Source: Phanerodontia chrysosporium
Taxonomy: Eukaryota > Basidiomycota > Agaricomycetes > Polyporales > Phanerochaetaceae
NCBI GenBank assembly: GCA_001910725.1
Contig: MJGA01000017.1
Location: 1-64,000, forward strand
Length of the DNA: 64,000 bases
Direction: 5' to 3'
How positions within the stretch are numbered: the first letter of the stretch is position 1; each line of letters opens with the position of its first letter. Made by a program: the position numbers and the translations under genes. Under the pieces are notes generated by a model. The model ran no database searches and was not told where the DNA came from. It saw only the letters and a program-made list of their open reading frames with translations. This document shows, piece by piece, positions 41,543-53,771 of the stretch.

Positions 41543-43906
41543 TCAGACAGAAGCAGACCCTGCGGGCTGCGTGGGGCTCGAGCGGCTCACGATGAAGGGG
41601 CCCTCGAGCGGGAGCGCGCTCCAGTTGTTCGTGAGCGGCCGCCAGGTGCCGACAAAGTGCTCGTTCCCGACGAGGTACCCGCGGAAGATGGTCGTGCCGA
41701 GCTCGGGCGTGTACGTCGGCGTGCGCACGATCGCGACGAGCCCGTCGTACCGGCGCACCCGCCCGTAGAAGCGGTAGTGGTGCCACGCCTGGCCGTGCTT
41801 TGGCAGGGTCTGGGAACATGGTCAGCGAACGTGTGCGCGAAGCGAACGGCGGCGGATGAGCGTACCTCGCCCACGACGATGATGTCTTGCACACCGTCGC
41901 ACGGTGCCGCCGCGCCTGGGTCCCTCATCTCAGCGTCGATGAGGTCGTCGACCTGGATGCTGGGACCGAGGACGGCCTGTACCTCCGCGCGGTGCGCATG
42001 TATGGGGCCATCCGTGACTTCGAGGCCCTGCGCAACGTCCACCGCGTCAGCGTCGGCAGGAATGGGGGCAGCGGCAGGACCCGCCGCGTTGCGGTCGGCG
42101 GAGGGGCTTCGGACCCGGGCGCGCTTCGAGCGGTCCCTGCCGTCGTCCCTGTCGTCCTCGTCCTCGTCGTCATCTTCATGCATGACGTGGTCATCATCGT
42201 AGTCGTCGTCCTCGTCCATTCCGCTCGGGCTCTTGCGCTTCCTCTCGAGGGCCAACTCCGCCTGACGCTGTGCCTCCGCCTGCTCAATGCAGTTCCTGCA
42301 TGTATCCGGGTTATGCCCGTTGGCCTGGCCCTCCTGCCAGCGGACATACTCACAGTCCTGGATGCGAGTACCTCCGCGAGGTGCACACGCAGCTTGCCCT
42401 GGGCCTCGCGCAGCTCCCAGTTGTCGGGCACCCACGCGCGCATGACGCCGTCGTTGAAGAAGTCGTCGTGGTTCTCCTTTGGCCACTGCCCGCCCCGGGG
42501 CATGGGGACCTTGGGACTAACGCTGTGGTACTCGCGCAGACGAAGCGAGATGGGCACGGTCGTCATCATCGGCCGTTGTGTCTCGAAGACGGACGCCGTC
42601 TGGAGGGCGTGGTACTGACTGCGGTCCGGCAGCTGACGACGGTGTCAGAACGAGCTAACAGGCATGGTGTAAGGACGCACCAGCATCCGCCCCTCCCAGT
42701 CCCCGTCTAGCGAACCCTTCATGTACGGGAGAGCCTTGACGTTCGAGACATACCACGGGTCGAAGCAGTACAACATCCTGTACCAATCGTGTCCCACTTC
42801 GCGCTCTTCGCCTTCAACGTCTTCTTCCACACTCCCTCATCCTCCTGCCGCGCATCCTGCTCGCCAGAAGGCTGAGCCAGTCCCACGATCCCCGCGGTAT
42901 CGGCGCGGCGGCCTTGTGCTCGTTGAACCGCCGGTAGTCCTCCTGCGTCGGCCGAACGTCGGTCTGACCCTGTGCCATGGCCTCGTCGCGCGTGGCGGGG
43001 AGGTTAGCGGGAATGTGGAAGGGCGTCGCCTCCGAGCGTGCAAAGTAGAGCAGCTTGGCGGCGATGGAGATTGGAGGGACAGAGGCCCGGAAGCGCAGGC
43101 CGTGGTGGCGGTGCGTGCTTCCGAGCTGCTCTGGGTTGCGATAGGGTGGGTAGTAGCCGTGAGGGGTAATGGCGTGGTGGACGGGACGGCCATTAGGAAT
43201 GGGGAACTCGAAGATGTCGTCCGGCTGCCAGAAGGCGGGGTACCGAGTAGGGAGCACGACGTAAGGTCTGACGAGTTCCATCAGCTGCCGGCGGGCGTCG
43301 GCGGTCTCTTCCCGTAGTGTGACTGTGCGTACAGACGATTAGGTCAACCCAGAAGGGCCTCGGACACGGAGATAAGTGCACACCTTCGTCCGTCGTGAAC
43401 CACATCAGCCACAATGCAAGCGCATTCAGCTCGCTCTCTGGCGGCCACCCCGCAGTCTCGTTGCATCCCTCATAGAGCCTCGTGCGCACGAAACGGTCCA
43501 CGAAGGCTTTCAGGTCTGCCCGCTCGAGCTGGGCCTCGTTCTTGCCGTCGTTCTCGAGGAGCATGAGGAGCGCCGTCCAGAAGTCGGCCTTGATCACCTC
43601 GGAGTCTGCCGCGGTATCGCCACCACGTATGCGCCGCAGCATCGAGCAGTAGACCTTGAGCTGGTGTGCGACGATGTCCACACGGGCGCAGCGGCTGCCG
43701 AACCGCCTGACGACGGCGCGGGAGTCGAACATGGAGCGGAAGATGCGGGCATAGAGGTAGCGGTTGTTGTCGTAGGAGAGCCAGGCGTAGATGTGTCGGC
43801 AGGTGCAGAGGAGGGCGACGAGGTCGGTGGGAGGGCCGAGCGGGTCTAGGACAGCGACCTCGAGGCCGATGTGCTCGAGGATGGTGAAGGGAAGGTGGCA
43901 GAGCAT
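41543..43906 (-). CDS. F-box-domain protein with acidic insert
   Basis: Start ATG 43906: MLCHLPFTILEHIGLEVAVL and LVALLCTCRHIYAWLSYDN form an F-box, followed by YLYARIFRSMFDSRAVVRRF. An intron (about 43381-43325) gives VTLREETADARRQLMELVRP and PAFWQPDDIFEFPIP. One G missing at 42834-42836 precedes VEEDVEGEEREVGHDWYRM; an intron near 42683-42640 leads to LPDRSQYHALQTASV, KVPMPRGGQWP and NWELREAQGKLRVHLAE. A second missing base (42371-42372) precedes GTRIQDCEYVRWQEGQ and CRNCIEQAEAQRQAELALER. After a long Asp/Glu block, the last exon reads HHYRFYGRVRRYDGLVAIV, IFRGYLVGNEHFVGTWR. F-box proteins recruit substrates to SCF ligase; the large C-terminal domain is shared by many basidiomycete F-box proteins and its ligand is unknown. 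Confidence 0.72.
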
Positions 43907-45772
43907 GGCGGTGGTGGTTCGCAAGAGACTGGCCGCGAAGTGCCGCAGTTGCTTTTGAGGGTGTGTGCAGGTGCGCAAGCCGTAAGCGAGAGCATTCCCC
44001 ACGGATTGAATGATATATCTGTCTTGCAAGCTGGACGTCAATTTCCAAGCCCAACACGCCGTCTCGCAGCGTGTCCTCGCCGCCGCCGCCGTCGGCTAAA
44101 ACACCCGCGCGTGCTCCTGCGCTCTGATGGCCGCCCTGGCGGTGTTCATGAATGCTCAGAGGTCTGGGACGCTGGTTCCTCGGGGTGCCTGTCGTGCGCT
44201 CGGGAGAGCAGAATATTGGGACCACGATGCGGTGGAACGCCGGGGAGGGCGATGCATTCAAAGACCGCCGGCGGCAGGGAGCCCAGCAATCGCCCCCGGG
44301 CCTCCCTCCGCGCGTGAGTCGCCACCTCTTTTCTGCTCCGTGCGGCGAGAAGGGTTCTGCGTACGTACAGCCCACCCGCTCCTTCCCAGAGCGTCCAGCA
44401 GCGACCCTGGATGGCCGCCGGGCTCGGCAGACTGCCCCGACGGGGACTTGGTCTCTTACAGCACCTCCGTGTCATGCCCCTCAGGGTCCCGCAGGGCTCG
44501 AGCCCGCCTGGAATGCGAGTCCGGAGTGCGCGCAATAAGAGCCGTCGCCCGGGTACACACGCCCAGCCCGGCGGGTTCGCGTTTGCATTCCGCGATCGTA
44601 TGTGCATTGTCTGCCCGCGCACGCTTAGCCGACAGCGGCACCCAGTGCAAGGCACGTTATCCACCAATCTACCAACGCTCATCTCGGGTGCCTGCAGCGG
44701 CGTGGCGCATCCGAGTGCGTCATGCACATCCTCCGACTCCGTTGCGAGCTTGCCACGACTTGGACCGTGTGCGTGCTAGTGCCCAATATCGGCCTTTGAA
44801 TCTATTTTTCTTCTGCCTGGAGCCTGGCAGTTGATACCCGTGATGGACAAGCCCAGCTCGAGGCTGCCGCCACAGCGCTGTCGGATCGGAGTACCCTGTG
44901 CGCGTCTGCAGGTAGACCACACCGAATGCGCACGAAAGATACAATATCTTGCTGCATCGCAACCACGATCTCTGCATCCGTCGCATCCTTGCTCGCAGCA
45001 AGCTTGTCGCCGCGTTTCCATGTCGGCGGTCGCGCGCTGCAGCCAGTCACGCCCCGGCGCTTCCCAGGCGCCATCCTCGAAGCGCCCGCGGTGATGCTCG
45101 AGGACTTGTCGGACGGTTGCAGTAACCCCCTCTACCTCCTCCGACCCTGTCCTCGTCTGCACTCCCATTTCTTTGATACCTCGCCGACTCAATACCCTCA
45201 TTTACATGTATTAACGTTGCATACGCTTCCTCCACATCTGCAGCCCTCGTGACAGCTCGTCATCTGCTCCAACCCGTACTGCCTCGTTTCCGTTCTTCCA
45301 TCTAATCTACAACCGTGCGAACTCGCCGTACTACCTCATTGAACGCTTTGATCTCGTCCACCTCCCATCCACGCGAAGCCGTCTGACTGCGAAGCGAGCC
45401 ATCTGCGCGTTCTGGTTCTTGAACGCGACTGGAGAGTAACGCGTCATACCAGGGGGATCTGTTCCAAGGACCTGACCATCCGAAGCGTCGTACGTCTCTA
45501 CTTATACCTCGTTCCTTTCGGACTTTTCGTCATAGGCCGTCACTGACGTTTGCTTAGATATCGGCGTCGCATTCTCTCGTCGCCGTCCCTGCTGCGCTTG
45601 CTACGGGCTAAACCTATTCACCCTACCAAGGCCGACTTGTCCGTCGGGTTGCACCTGCGGAAACCCGCCTGAACTGATCTGTACGTCGGCATGCTGCCTC
45701 GGAACTACACCTATGATGTGAGATCTTGACACCCATGCCTTGCACAGCACTAGGGAGCGTTCAAAGGAAGAG
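43907..45772. other. Long divergent intergenic region
   Basis: 1.87 kb between the F-box gene and the GRAM gene. The 3' part (45100-45770) is pyrimidine-rich and fits a long, perhaps intron-containing, 5' leader. Around 45201-44800 the minus strand has a weak coding look (see findings). No repeats or RNAs are recognised. Confidence 0.45.
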
Positions 45773-48700
45773 ATGGCGCCGAACTTCTTCACGAAACTGG
45801 TCAAACCGAATGCGAACCGCGATGGAGCACGGTCTCCCTCACCCACCTCCCCAACCCAGTCGCAGAGACCACAACCTACAATATCAATCTCAAGACCAAG
45901 CCAGAGCACCCACAGACCGTCCCAGTCGTTCAGCAGCCGCGCAAGCGATACAGACACCGACTCCATTAATCCGAGTGTGACCGTCATCCCGCCATCACCA
46001 CGTAACAGTGACATGTCTATGTCGTCCTCCAGCACTACGCGAGACACACCATCGTACGATGAGATAAAGGGGGGATCGAAGAAGTCGCGCCGCCAGCACA
46101 CGCTCTCGCTTGGAAGCAACCCACTACCACCATCGTCTCCTCTCGAGGACGACGCAGTGACACCTACTCCGAGCCGTCCGACAATGTCGGAGCGGGAGCC
46201 GACGGTGCGCCCACTTTCGAATTCGAGCTCGACGGGGAACCTGCGCGAGCTCGTCCATACGGGGCAAGTGGACCATCCGCGTTCTGCCACAATTGCGGCC
46301 AGCTTTGAGCGGCAGCGCACTCCTTCGCTTAACTCCAACAAGTCGAGCAAGTCTAGCCGGAGCGGACTGCGAATCAAGCTCAAAGGCGACAAGAAGGAGC
46401 TCTCATCTCCGCCGCGGAACACGCACGACCGCGCCTCGACATCCCCTCCGAGCACGGGTGGGAACCTGTCATCAGTCGACGAGGACAACGCTAGCGCGGG
46501 GCCGCTTGTGGAGTCCCCCACGAAGATGAGCGCGGGCAATGCCATCATGGACGTCGGCCCATCGAGACACACCTTGGCCACGAGTGCGACGGTCCCCTCT
46601 ATTCCCAACTCGGCTCTGCTCTGCGCCCCAGACAAGTCCGATGCCGCATCCGTCCACTCTGTGGGCAGCACGTCCAAGAAGCGCAGGATGTTCCGGCGCC
46701 TGTCCATGAAGGAGTCCGCCCCCGTCAGTCCTGCTCCAACGTCCGCCAGCACCTCCGGCTCCAAGTCGCCCAAGCGTAAAAACACGGGCCTCGCTGGCGC
46801 CATCGCTGCGTCCGGCCTCGCCATGGCGAACCCCGTCGTGTCCATGCCCACCATCACACCCGCCGAACTCATCTCGCGCGACCAGCGGTCCAACACGATC
46901 AGCTCGTACCGCTCGCGGTCTTCGGTCGACCGGGCACGCAGCCCGGCGCGGTCGCGCCAGGCGTCCCTGAGCTACCCGCAGAGCGAGCTCTCGGACCGGG
47001 ACTCCTTTGTCTCGGGTGTCGAGGGGTCAGATGAAGACGACGACCTCGACCTGGACGCAGACGACATACCGGTGACCGGCTTCGCGGTGGCAAGCGCGAG
47101 GAGAAACCAGGAGTTCCACGAGATGTTCCCGGCAGTGCCAGAGGGCGACTACCTGATTGAAGGTGCGTGCCCCCTAGCTGTTATATGCGCCCGTCATATC
47201 CGCTACGCGCAGAAGCGATCACGGCGTGCTCTGGGCGTTGCTGACCTGCCCTCTTGTTGCGGTGATCAGATTACGGCTGCGCGCTCCAGCGCGAGATTCT
47301 CATACAAGGCCGCTTGTACATCTCGGAGAACCATATTTGCTTCCACGCGAATCTTTTTGGTTGGGTGACGGACGTGAGTCTCTTCATTTGCACTCCCCCG
47401 GGACGCCGCTCATTTACGTCGGACGCCGCGCAGCTCACGATACCGATGTACGACGTTGTCGCGCTCGACAAGCGCATGACGGCCTTTGTGATTCCAAACG
47501 CGATCCAGGTTACGACACGCAACACCAAATACACGTTCACCTCGTTCTTGTCTCGGGACACGACCTTTGATGTCATCTATAATGTGTGGCGCCTTGCCCG
47601 CCCGGACGACTCTGCGTCCCAGGTCGTCAGCGTGCGCGGCTCGCTCGACCAAAGCAACGACAGCCAAGAGGGCGCTCCAGGTGCCGTCAACGGCAAGGCC
47701 AAGGCCAAGCCGAACAAAGTCACGCAGTGCGGGTGTGGCAGGAATGGAGAGCACTACAGCGAGGTCGCAATGGAGGCGGTGCTCCCGGGCACGCCGGAGA
47801 AGATCTACAATCTCATGTTCACGAGCGGGTTCATCAAGGAATTCATGCGCGACGGACAGAAGCTCATGGGTGCGCGAGGGATTCTTTCACGTCTTTTGCT
47901 ACCTGCTTGCTGACTGCCGTGTCGCTGTTGCCTAGACATCCAGATTTCAGACTGGGAGCCGCTGCCCGGGAACCCCACGCTTTTGGCCAGGAACATGTCC
48001 TACATCAAGCCCCTGACCGCGAGCATTGGGCCGAAACAGACGAAGTGCGAGCTGAGGGACGAGATGGCGTACTGCGATTTTGATGACTACGTCTCGATGC
48101 TTACGACGACGCGCACCCCTGAAGTCCCGAGTGGCGGTGTCTTCTCTGTGAAGACCCGAACATGCATCATGTGGGCCAGCAGTGTCTCAACGAAGGTCAT
48201 TGTGACGACCCAGGTGGAATGGACTGGCCGAAGCTTCATCAAGGTAGGCCTTCCTTTCTCATCATGAAAAAGCTTTCCTCACCTCGTGCCCCCAGGTATC
48301 GTGGAGAAGTCTGCTATTGATGGCCAGAAGACGTATCACATTGACCTCGAGAAGGCCATGCGGGACTATATCCACAAGCACCAGTCGGAGTTCATCCCCG
48401 AGGGCGTCGACGTCGACGAGGTCGAGGACGCCGTGCCGGCGTCGCCCGTCGTGACGAGCCCGACAAAGGAGATGAGCGACGAGGCGAAGGCGCGCGAGCT
48501 CGAGCGGAACCAGCGCGGGCTGCAGTGGGCGTACGACACCTTCGAGGGCGCGATGAAGGTCGCGCGGCAGTCGACGGAGGGCGCGCTCGAGCTCATCCAC
48601 GACGCGTGGGACCAGTCCTCGTCGAGCACGATCCAGTACTTCGTCATCGTCCTCCTCGTCGCGAGCAACATCTGGACGCTCGTCATGATGGGCAAGCGCG

Positions 48701-48942
48701 AGGAGGTCGGCCGCCGCAAGGAGATCCGCCGCACCGAGGAGCGCGAGAAATGGGTCCAGGGCGTCGTCACCGCCCTCTGGGACGAGCTTACCGCGACCAA
48801 GGCCGTCGCCGGCGGCTGGCCCGCGATACGCTCGGAGCCCGTCGGCGACGTGAAGACCGAGGTCGCCGAGCTGAACAGCATCCTCGACCGGGTCGAGGAG
48901 CGTGTGCAAACACTGAGGAAAAGTTTACAAGACTTGGACTGA
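45773..48942 (+). CDS. GRAM-VASt (Lam/Ltc-type) sterol-transfer protein at membrane contact sites
   Basis: Start ATG 45773 (MAPNFFTKLVKP). Exon 1 to 47162 is Ser/Pro-rich and disordered with an acidic block (GSDEDDDLDLDADDIPVTG), then FHEMFPAVPEGDYLIE. Exons 47270-47373, 47434-47869, 47936-48243 and 48296-48942 complete it. GRAM domain: LIQGRLYISENHICFHANLF, MTAFVIPNAIQVTTRNTKY, FTSFLSRDTTFDVIY. VASt domain (StART-like): EVAMEAVLPGTPEKIYNLM, WEPLPGNPTLLARNMSYIKP, TTQVEWTGRSFIK, GIVEKSAIDGQKTYH. A C-terminal membrane span YFVIVLLVASNIWTLVMM and a coiled tail follow. Yeast homologues Lam1-6 anchor in ER at plasma-membrane contacts and move ergosterol. All joins keep frame with no missing bases; ~960 aa, close to family size. 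Confidence 0.9.
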
Positions 48943-49414
48943 TAGCATCTTTTTCTATTCTCACTAATTCACTGTCATCTCGCATTCCTGTGTATTTCTT
49001 GGAATTATCGTTATCTATTGCGCGTATGGTCGCTTTGCCGATTTCTATTGTATTGGTAGTAGAGGGATAGGTTTTCGGTATGATTGGTCGTACTATGAGA
49101 TCCACATGATTAAAGAGCGACTCTAACGAGGCTACGGTTTGCTATTCGACTATTGCGAGCGATTACACAGAGGGGGCAGTGGTAAGTGCAATGGAACAAA
49201 CTATAAAAACAATGTGAAGAACGAGTGTGGTATCATCGAAGAGCAACGAGATGAGCGAATGGTCCTGAACGCGTGATTGCGGTGCGCGAAACATTAAAGA
49301 AGGGAGAGTCATGAATGATCTCGAGGCCAGGCAATATATAAGCATAGGCATCCAAACACTGAGATTCCACGAAAACATGTAGATAGCGTCGCAAGAAGAC
49401 CGTGAAATGCTGGG
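48943..49414. other. Convergent intergenic region
   Basis: An AT-rich stretch of about 470 nt between the GRAM gene (+) and the PX-kinase gene (-); probably both 3' UTRs. No further element is seen. Confidence 0.45.
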
Positions 49415-52400
49415 CTACCGAGGTGACTGGAAGATCGACAGCATCTTCTCGGCCCCTTCCTTGTACTTCTTCAGAACCTTGCTCTTTTGTTTCTCTTCGA
49501 TGGACACCACCGACGCTCCGCGAGGTGCGTCGCCGTTGGTCGTTGCGTCCCCATTGACAGATTGATCTGATGATTCACTGGGGGAGCCCACAGACATGGC
49601 GGATTCCTTGGACTTTAGCGATGGGGATAGAGGGAGGGCAGACGACTGAGAGGCTGAGGGCGTGATAGGACCAGAGGTGGACGCCGTGGAAGCTGCCGAG
49701 AGGGCCTGCTGAATGCGCGACTTGCTGCTCGACAAGCTCGGCGGAGGGGACTTGGGGCGCAAGAACTCCTTGGGGCTCTTCCGGAAGTTGAGCCCAGGGT
49801 TCCTGCCGCGTCGCTGCTTCTCAGAGAGCGTCGGCGACTGTGCGCCCTCTTCCAACTCGCTCCGTAGGCGACCGGTGGACCTGCGTGGGTCGACTTACGG
49901 AACACGGTAAGCCTGTAGCGGTCGACAACGCCACCACGAGTGAATAGGCCTGTGCCCTTCGCGCCGTTCCGTTCCTCGTCCACGTTGGTCTCCACGAAGT
50001 CCCAATCTTCCTCGTCCTCGTCCCGCTCGGTTGCAGCTTCCTCGTCGTTCTCGAGATCGCGGTCCAACGCAGGATACCGGACTTCTCGCGGCGCGCTCGA
50101 ACCTTCGCGGCAGGTCGTGGCGCAGGAGGCTTGACGATGATGGTCTCCTCCTTGACCGGCACTGTAGGAGCGGCCTCCGGTTGCGGCTCGGGCTGTGATG
50201 GCGGCTCCGCGGGCTTAGCGGGCTCTGCGGGTTCGGCAGATTCGATTGTCGCAGCCACGATAGCCTCGGCAACGGCAGCTGGCTCCTCCGACTCTTCGAC
50301 CTTGACCTCTTCTTGCGCCTCCTGGACGATCTCCTCGGCCATGTGAGGTGGCGCCTCCGGCTCGACAGGTGCCACAACTTGAGTGACCTCCTCTTGCGCG
50401 GGTTCCTCGGAGTCGGGAAGATCCTTGGACTTTGACTCAGGGGTAGTCGGCTCGGGCTCAGGTACCTCGTCGACCGTCTCCATCTCGTTGACCACGGATT
50501 CTTCGTATTCCTCCTCCGACTCTTCGTCCTCATCGCCCTCCTCGTCACTGGACTCGTCGCCGTCGCCCTCTTCACCATCTTCATCCAAAATGACTGAATG
50601 ACGGCCCTTGAACGAGTAGCCGTCGAAGACGTCAACGGTATCCTCCTCTGGGTGCACGGACGGACTACGTGACTGGGATGGAGTTGCGACCGAATCTTCT
50701 CCATCAGTCCGCTCGTTGTCGGTCTGGTCGGTCTCCGCATTACTATCATCGGCTTCGTCAGCGATCACCGGCTCCATTTCGAGGTAGGTATCATCGAAAT
50801 TCTGGGTGTCGCCGGCATTTGACGGGTCGATTGGCGGAACGAAAGGCGCTGTTAATTGAATTAGTAAACGAGGACAAACGGCGCACTTGAAGCACTTACG
50901 GATATACCGTTTGTGATATACATGTGACCAATCACTGTACGTAAGAAATGTCAGATCTGTCCAAGTAGACGTACTGAGCCTAAGCACGTACATCATTGAG
51001 AAATAAGGATGTTTCTTGATCCTCGGCTCTTTCATGCGTAGGGCGGGATTGCGTTGGAGCAGCTATGCTGTAGTTAGATAACAGAGCAGAAGAAGGGAGG
51101 TCCGGACATACTCCTCTGATTAGACTCCTTGTGTCGCGGTCGATATGGATTTCGTCAGGGAAGACGAGCTCATCTTGCAGCACCCTATAATACATATCGG
51201 AATGGTTGTCCGCCCAGAATGGCGTCTTTTGTTGTATTGTCAGTATTTGGCAAAGGGTGACTTGATAGGCAAGACTCACGATTCCAACGAGCATTTCGTA
51301 CAACATCGTACCGAAACTCCACCAGTCGACTTCATAACTGTATGGCAAGCCCTGGATGACCTCGGGAGCGAGGTACTCGGCAGTACCGCAGAAAGTAGTG
51401 GTCGTGTCATTGGCACCCGTCCACGGGTTCGCAATGCGCTGCTCCTCCATCCAGGGAGGGCTAGCAGGCTGTCCATAGCCGTCGAGGAACTCATTCCTGG
51501 ATCCAGATGGCGTTGGCGGCGCAGTGACCGCAGCTGACCGACGCGGGAACTCCTTGGACAGACCAAAGTCTGTCAAGACGATGTGGCCGTCGCTGGCGAT
51601 GAGAATGTTCTCCGGCTTCAGGTCGCGGTAGATCACGCCGGCCGCATGGAGGCCTTCCACACCCTCCACTATTTCCACCGCGTAGAAACGGGCCCGGTCA
51701 CGACCTAGACGGCCAAGACGAGCGAGCTGCGTGGCAAGATCTCCACCAGGATGGAAGTCCTGTCACACTGTTAGGGAGATCCTCGCGAGAACACTTTCCG
51801 GAGAGCACGCACCATGACCAAGTATAGGTATTCCTTGTCATGGAAACTCCACCAGAGCCTGACCACGAAAGGATCCGTGCCCTCGGCAGCCATCCTCTTG
51901 AGCACAGCCTGCTCCGTGAGAGTGTGCTGGAGCTCTTGATGAGCGAGCACATGGCGTTTCGTAATGGCTTTGAGGGCGTACACGCCGGACGTGGGTTTGT
52001 GGCGCACAAGGAGTACCTTGCCAGCGCAGCCTTTGCCGAGGACTCGCACCAGCTCGAAGTCGTCGATGACCACCTTTCGCTTCGATTTCTTCTTCTCGAG
52101 CTGGGCAGGGTCGACGGACTTTGAGCGCTTCTTCCGACTAGAACGCCGTCCAGTGGTCGAAATAGAGGAGTCATCACCGGTCATAGAAGCCTGGGAAGAG
52201 CTGCCCCGAAGCGACTGAGTTACAGCGGACGAGCTTGAGTAGATGCGTGACGCTCGCTGCATGGGGTCTGCTGACTGGGACCGGACGATATGTGAATTTC
52301 TCGAGGAGGGCGGCTCTGAAGGTGTGGGGGTGGACCGGCCAACATCCTCGGTCTCCTCGACAGTGCCGGCGACAGATGCTGGATCCAGTGGGACAGTTTC

Positions 52401-53771
52401 ATGGTCATCTTTGTGAGGCTCTGGGGAGGGCTGTTCTCCAGTTTCCGTCTGCACCGGCTCGCCAGCCTGATCGGAGTGTCCATCGCGCTGGGGGCAGCGC
52501 CGGCCTCGTGAGCGGGCTTCTCGTCCGCGACGGGCGGTACATCGCCATTGTCCATGTCCTCCTCGGGAGCAGGCTCGGTAGGAGCCAGGTTTACCTCTTG
52601 AACCTGGTCTTCAGGCGTCTTGGCGCCACTGGCGATGTTCTCGGCGTCGCTGAGAACTTGACTGACGGACCGCGTGACGTCCGTAGTGCTACCCGGACTC
52701 GAATGGGCAGCGAGGTCGGAACGCACACGTTTGATTGCGCGTTCTGGTCGTGCACTTTGGAGGTCGTCCGTGCGTACTCTCACGAACCGCTTCCAAACGC
52801 GTGTCTGGCGGACATCAGAGTCGTTCGCCGCAGTCGTGAGGTAGGCAGCGAGGGCAGTCACGGTAGCGTGCGACGGGTGGGACTCTCCGTTAGCTCCGTG
52901 AAGAGCCTCCGGAGCAAAGGACGAGAACGGGTCGTCGCGTTCCTGCGAGGGAGAAGCGATCGGAGTATTCGCCGAGGACGTATGTGAGCTCGAATGCGCA
53001 GTCGCTGTGGTCGGGCGACTTGAGGAAGCCTGCCGTAAGGTAGAATTCTTTCCCGATGGTGACGCGAGCCGGGAAAGCGTGTTGAGGAAGTTGCCCTTCT
53101 TCTTCGGCGGAGACGGTAATGCGGAAGCATCGAGTGGCAGTTTGGGCAACTTGAGACCCGGCACGGCGTCGCGCAGCTTTGCGTCCACCTCGACGATCTC
53201 CGCTGCGCTGCGGGTAAGCGTCAGGTTGTGGGTCGGTGCTGGAGATGAACGACATCAGTAAAGCTCGTGTCTCCCGTGCGCGGCGCGTCCGACAGCATGG
53301 AAGGATGCTGGAGGTGCCGTGCAGTAAACGCGAACGAGACTCACTCTTGATGTACAGGCTGTACGACGTCGAATCATGTGGAGTCTCAGCGACACTAATA
53401 GTCCAATGTCCCTCCTGCTTCTCTCCGCGTCCGGGTATCCTGCGCGAGGGCGTTGAGCGAAGTGCAGCGCCATTCTTCATGGTTCCGGGTACGTCCTTGC
53501 TGACGGTCACGACGTCTTCCTCAAAGAAAGGACCGTCCGCTACGCTCGTACGCTTGGTGCGAACCTTGCCTTTGACTTGGTAGCTAGCTACGCTGTCAAT
53601 GCTCCGACGAGAGAATGCTTGAGCACGGTGGTAGCCGTTGTTGCCTGCGATGGACGAGAGCGTGTCGACGTCCTTCGGCGTTCCACTTGCTGCAAAGCCA
53701 AGTACTGATTTCAGCTTGGCTTTAGGTTCGGACACAGGAATCGGAGACGTGGCTTGGAGAGCCTTGAGCAT
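49415..53771 (-). CDS. PX-domain AGC-family Ser/Thr protein kinase
   Basis: Start ATG 53771 (MLKALQATSPIPVSEPKAKL). An N-terminal PX-like region (WTISVAETPHDSTSYSLYIK, then after an intron TPTHNLTLTRSAAEIVEVD, LRDAVPGLKLPKLP) should bind phosphoinositides. A long Ser-rich linker leads to the kinase: VIDDFELVRVLGKGCAGKVL, YALKAITKRHVLAH, VIYRDLKPENILI, LTDFGLSKEF, TTFCGTAEYLAPEVIQGLPY, VDWWSFGTMLYEMLVG, TPFWADNHSDMYYRVLQDEL. The glycine loop reads GKGCAG. The C-terminus has PPFVPPIDPSN and the turn-like region DDTYLEMEP, then ~300 very acidic residues and EDEEDWDFVETN. Frame breaks: 52490-52494 GGGGG, 50072-50073 GG, 49887-49889 GGG. The lipid-binding plus AGC layout recalls SGK3/YPK types; the role in growth or stress signalling is inferred. 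Confidence 0.83.

Noticed and set aside
44127..44834. 235-codon plus-strand ORF
   Set aside because: Cys/Arg/Pro-rich shadow-like composition and no motif; it lies upstream of the F-box gene.
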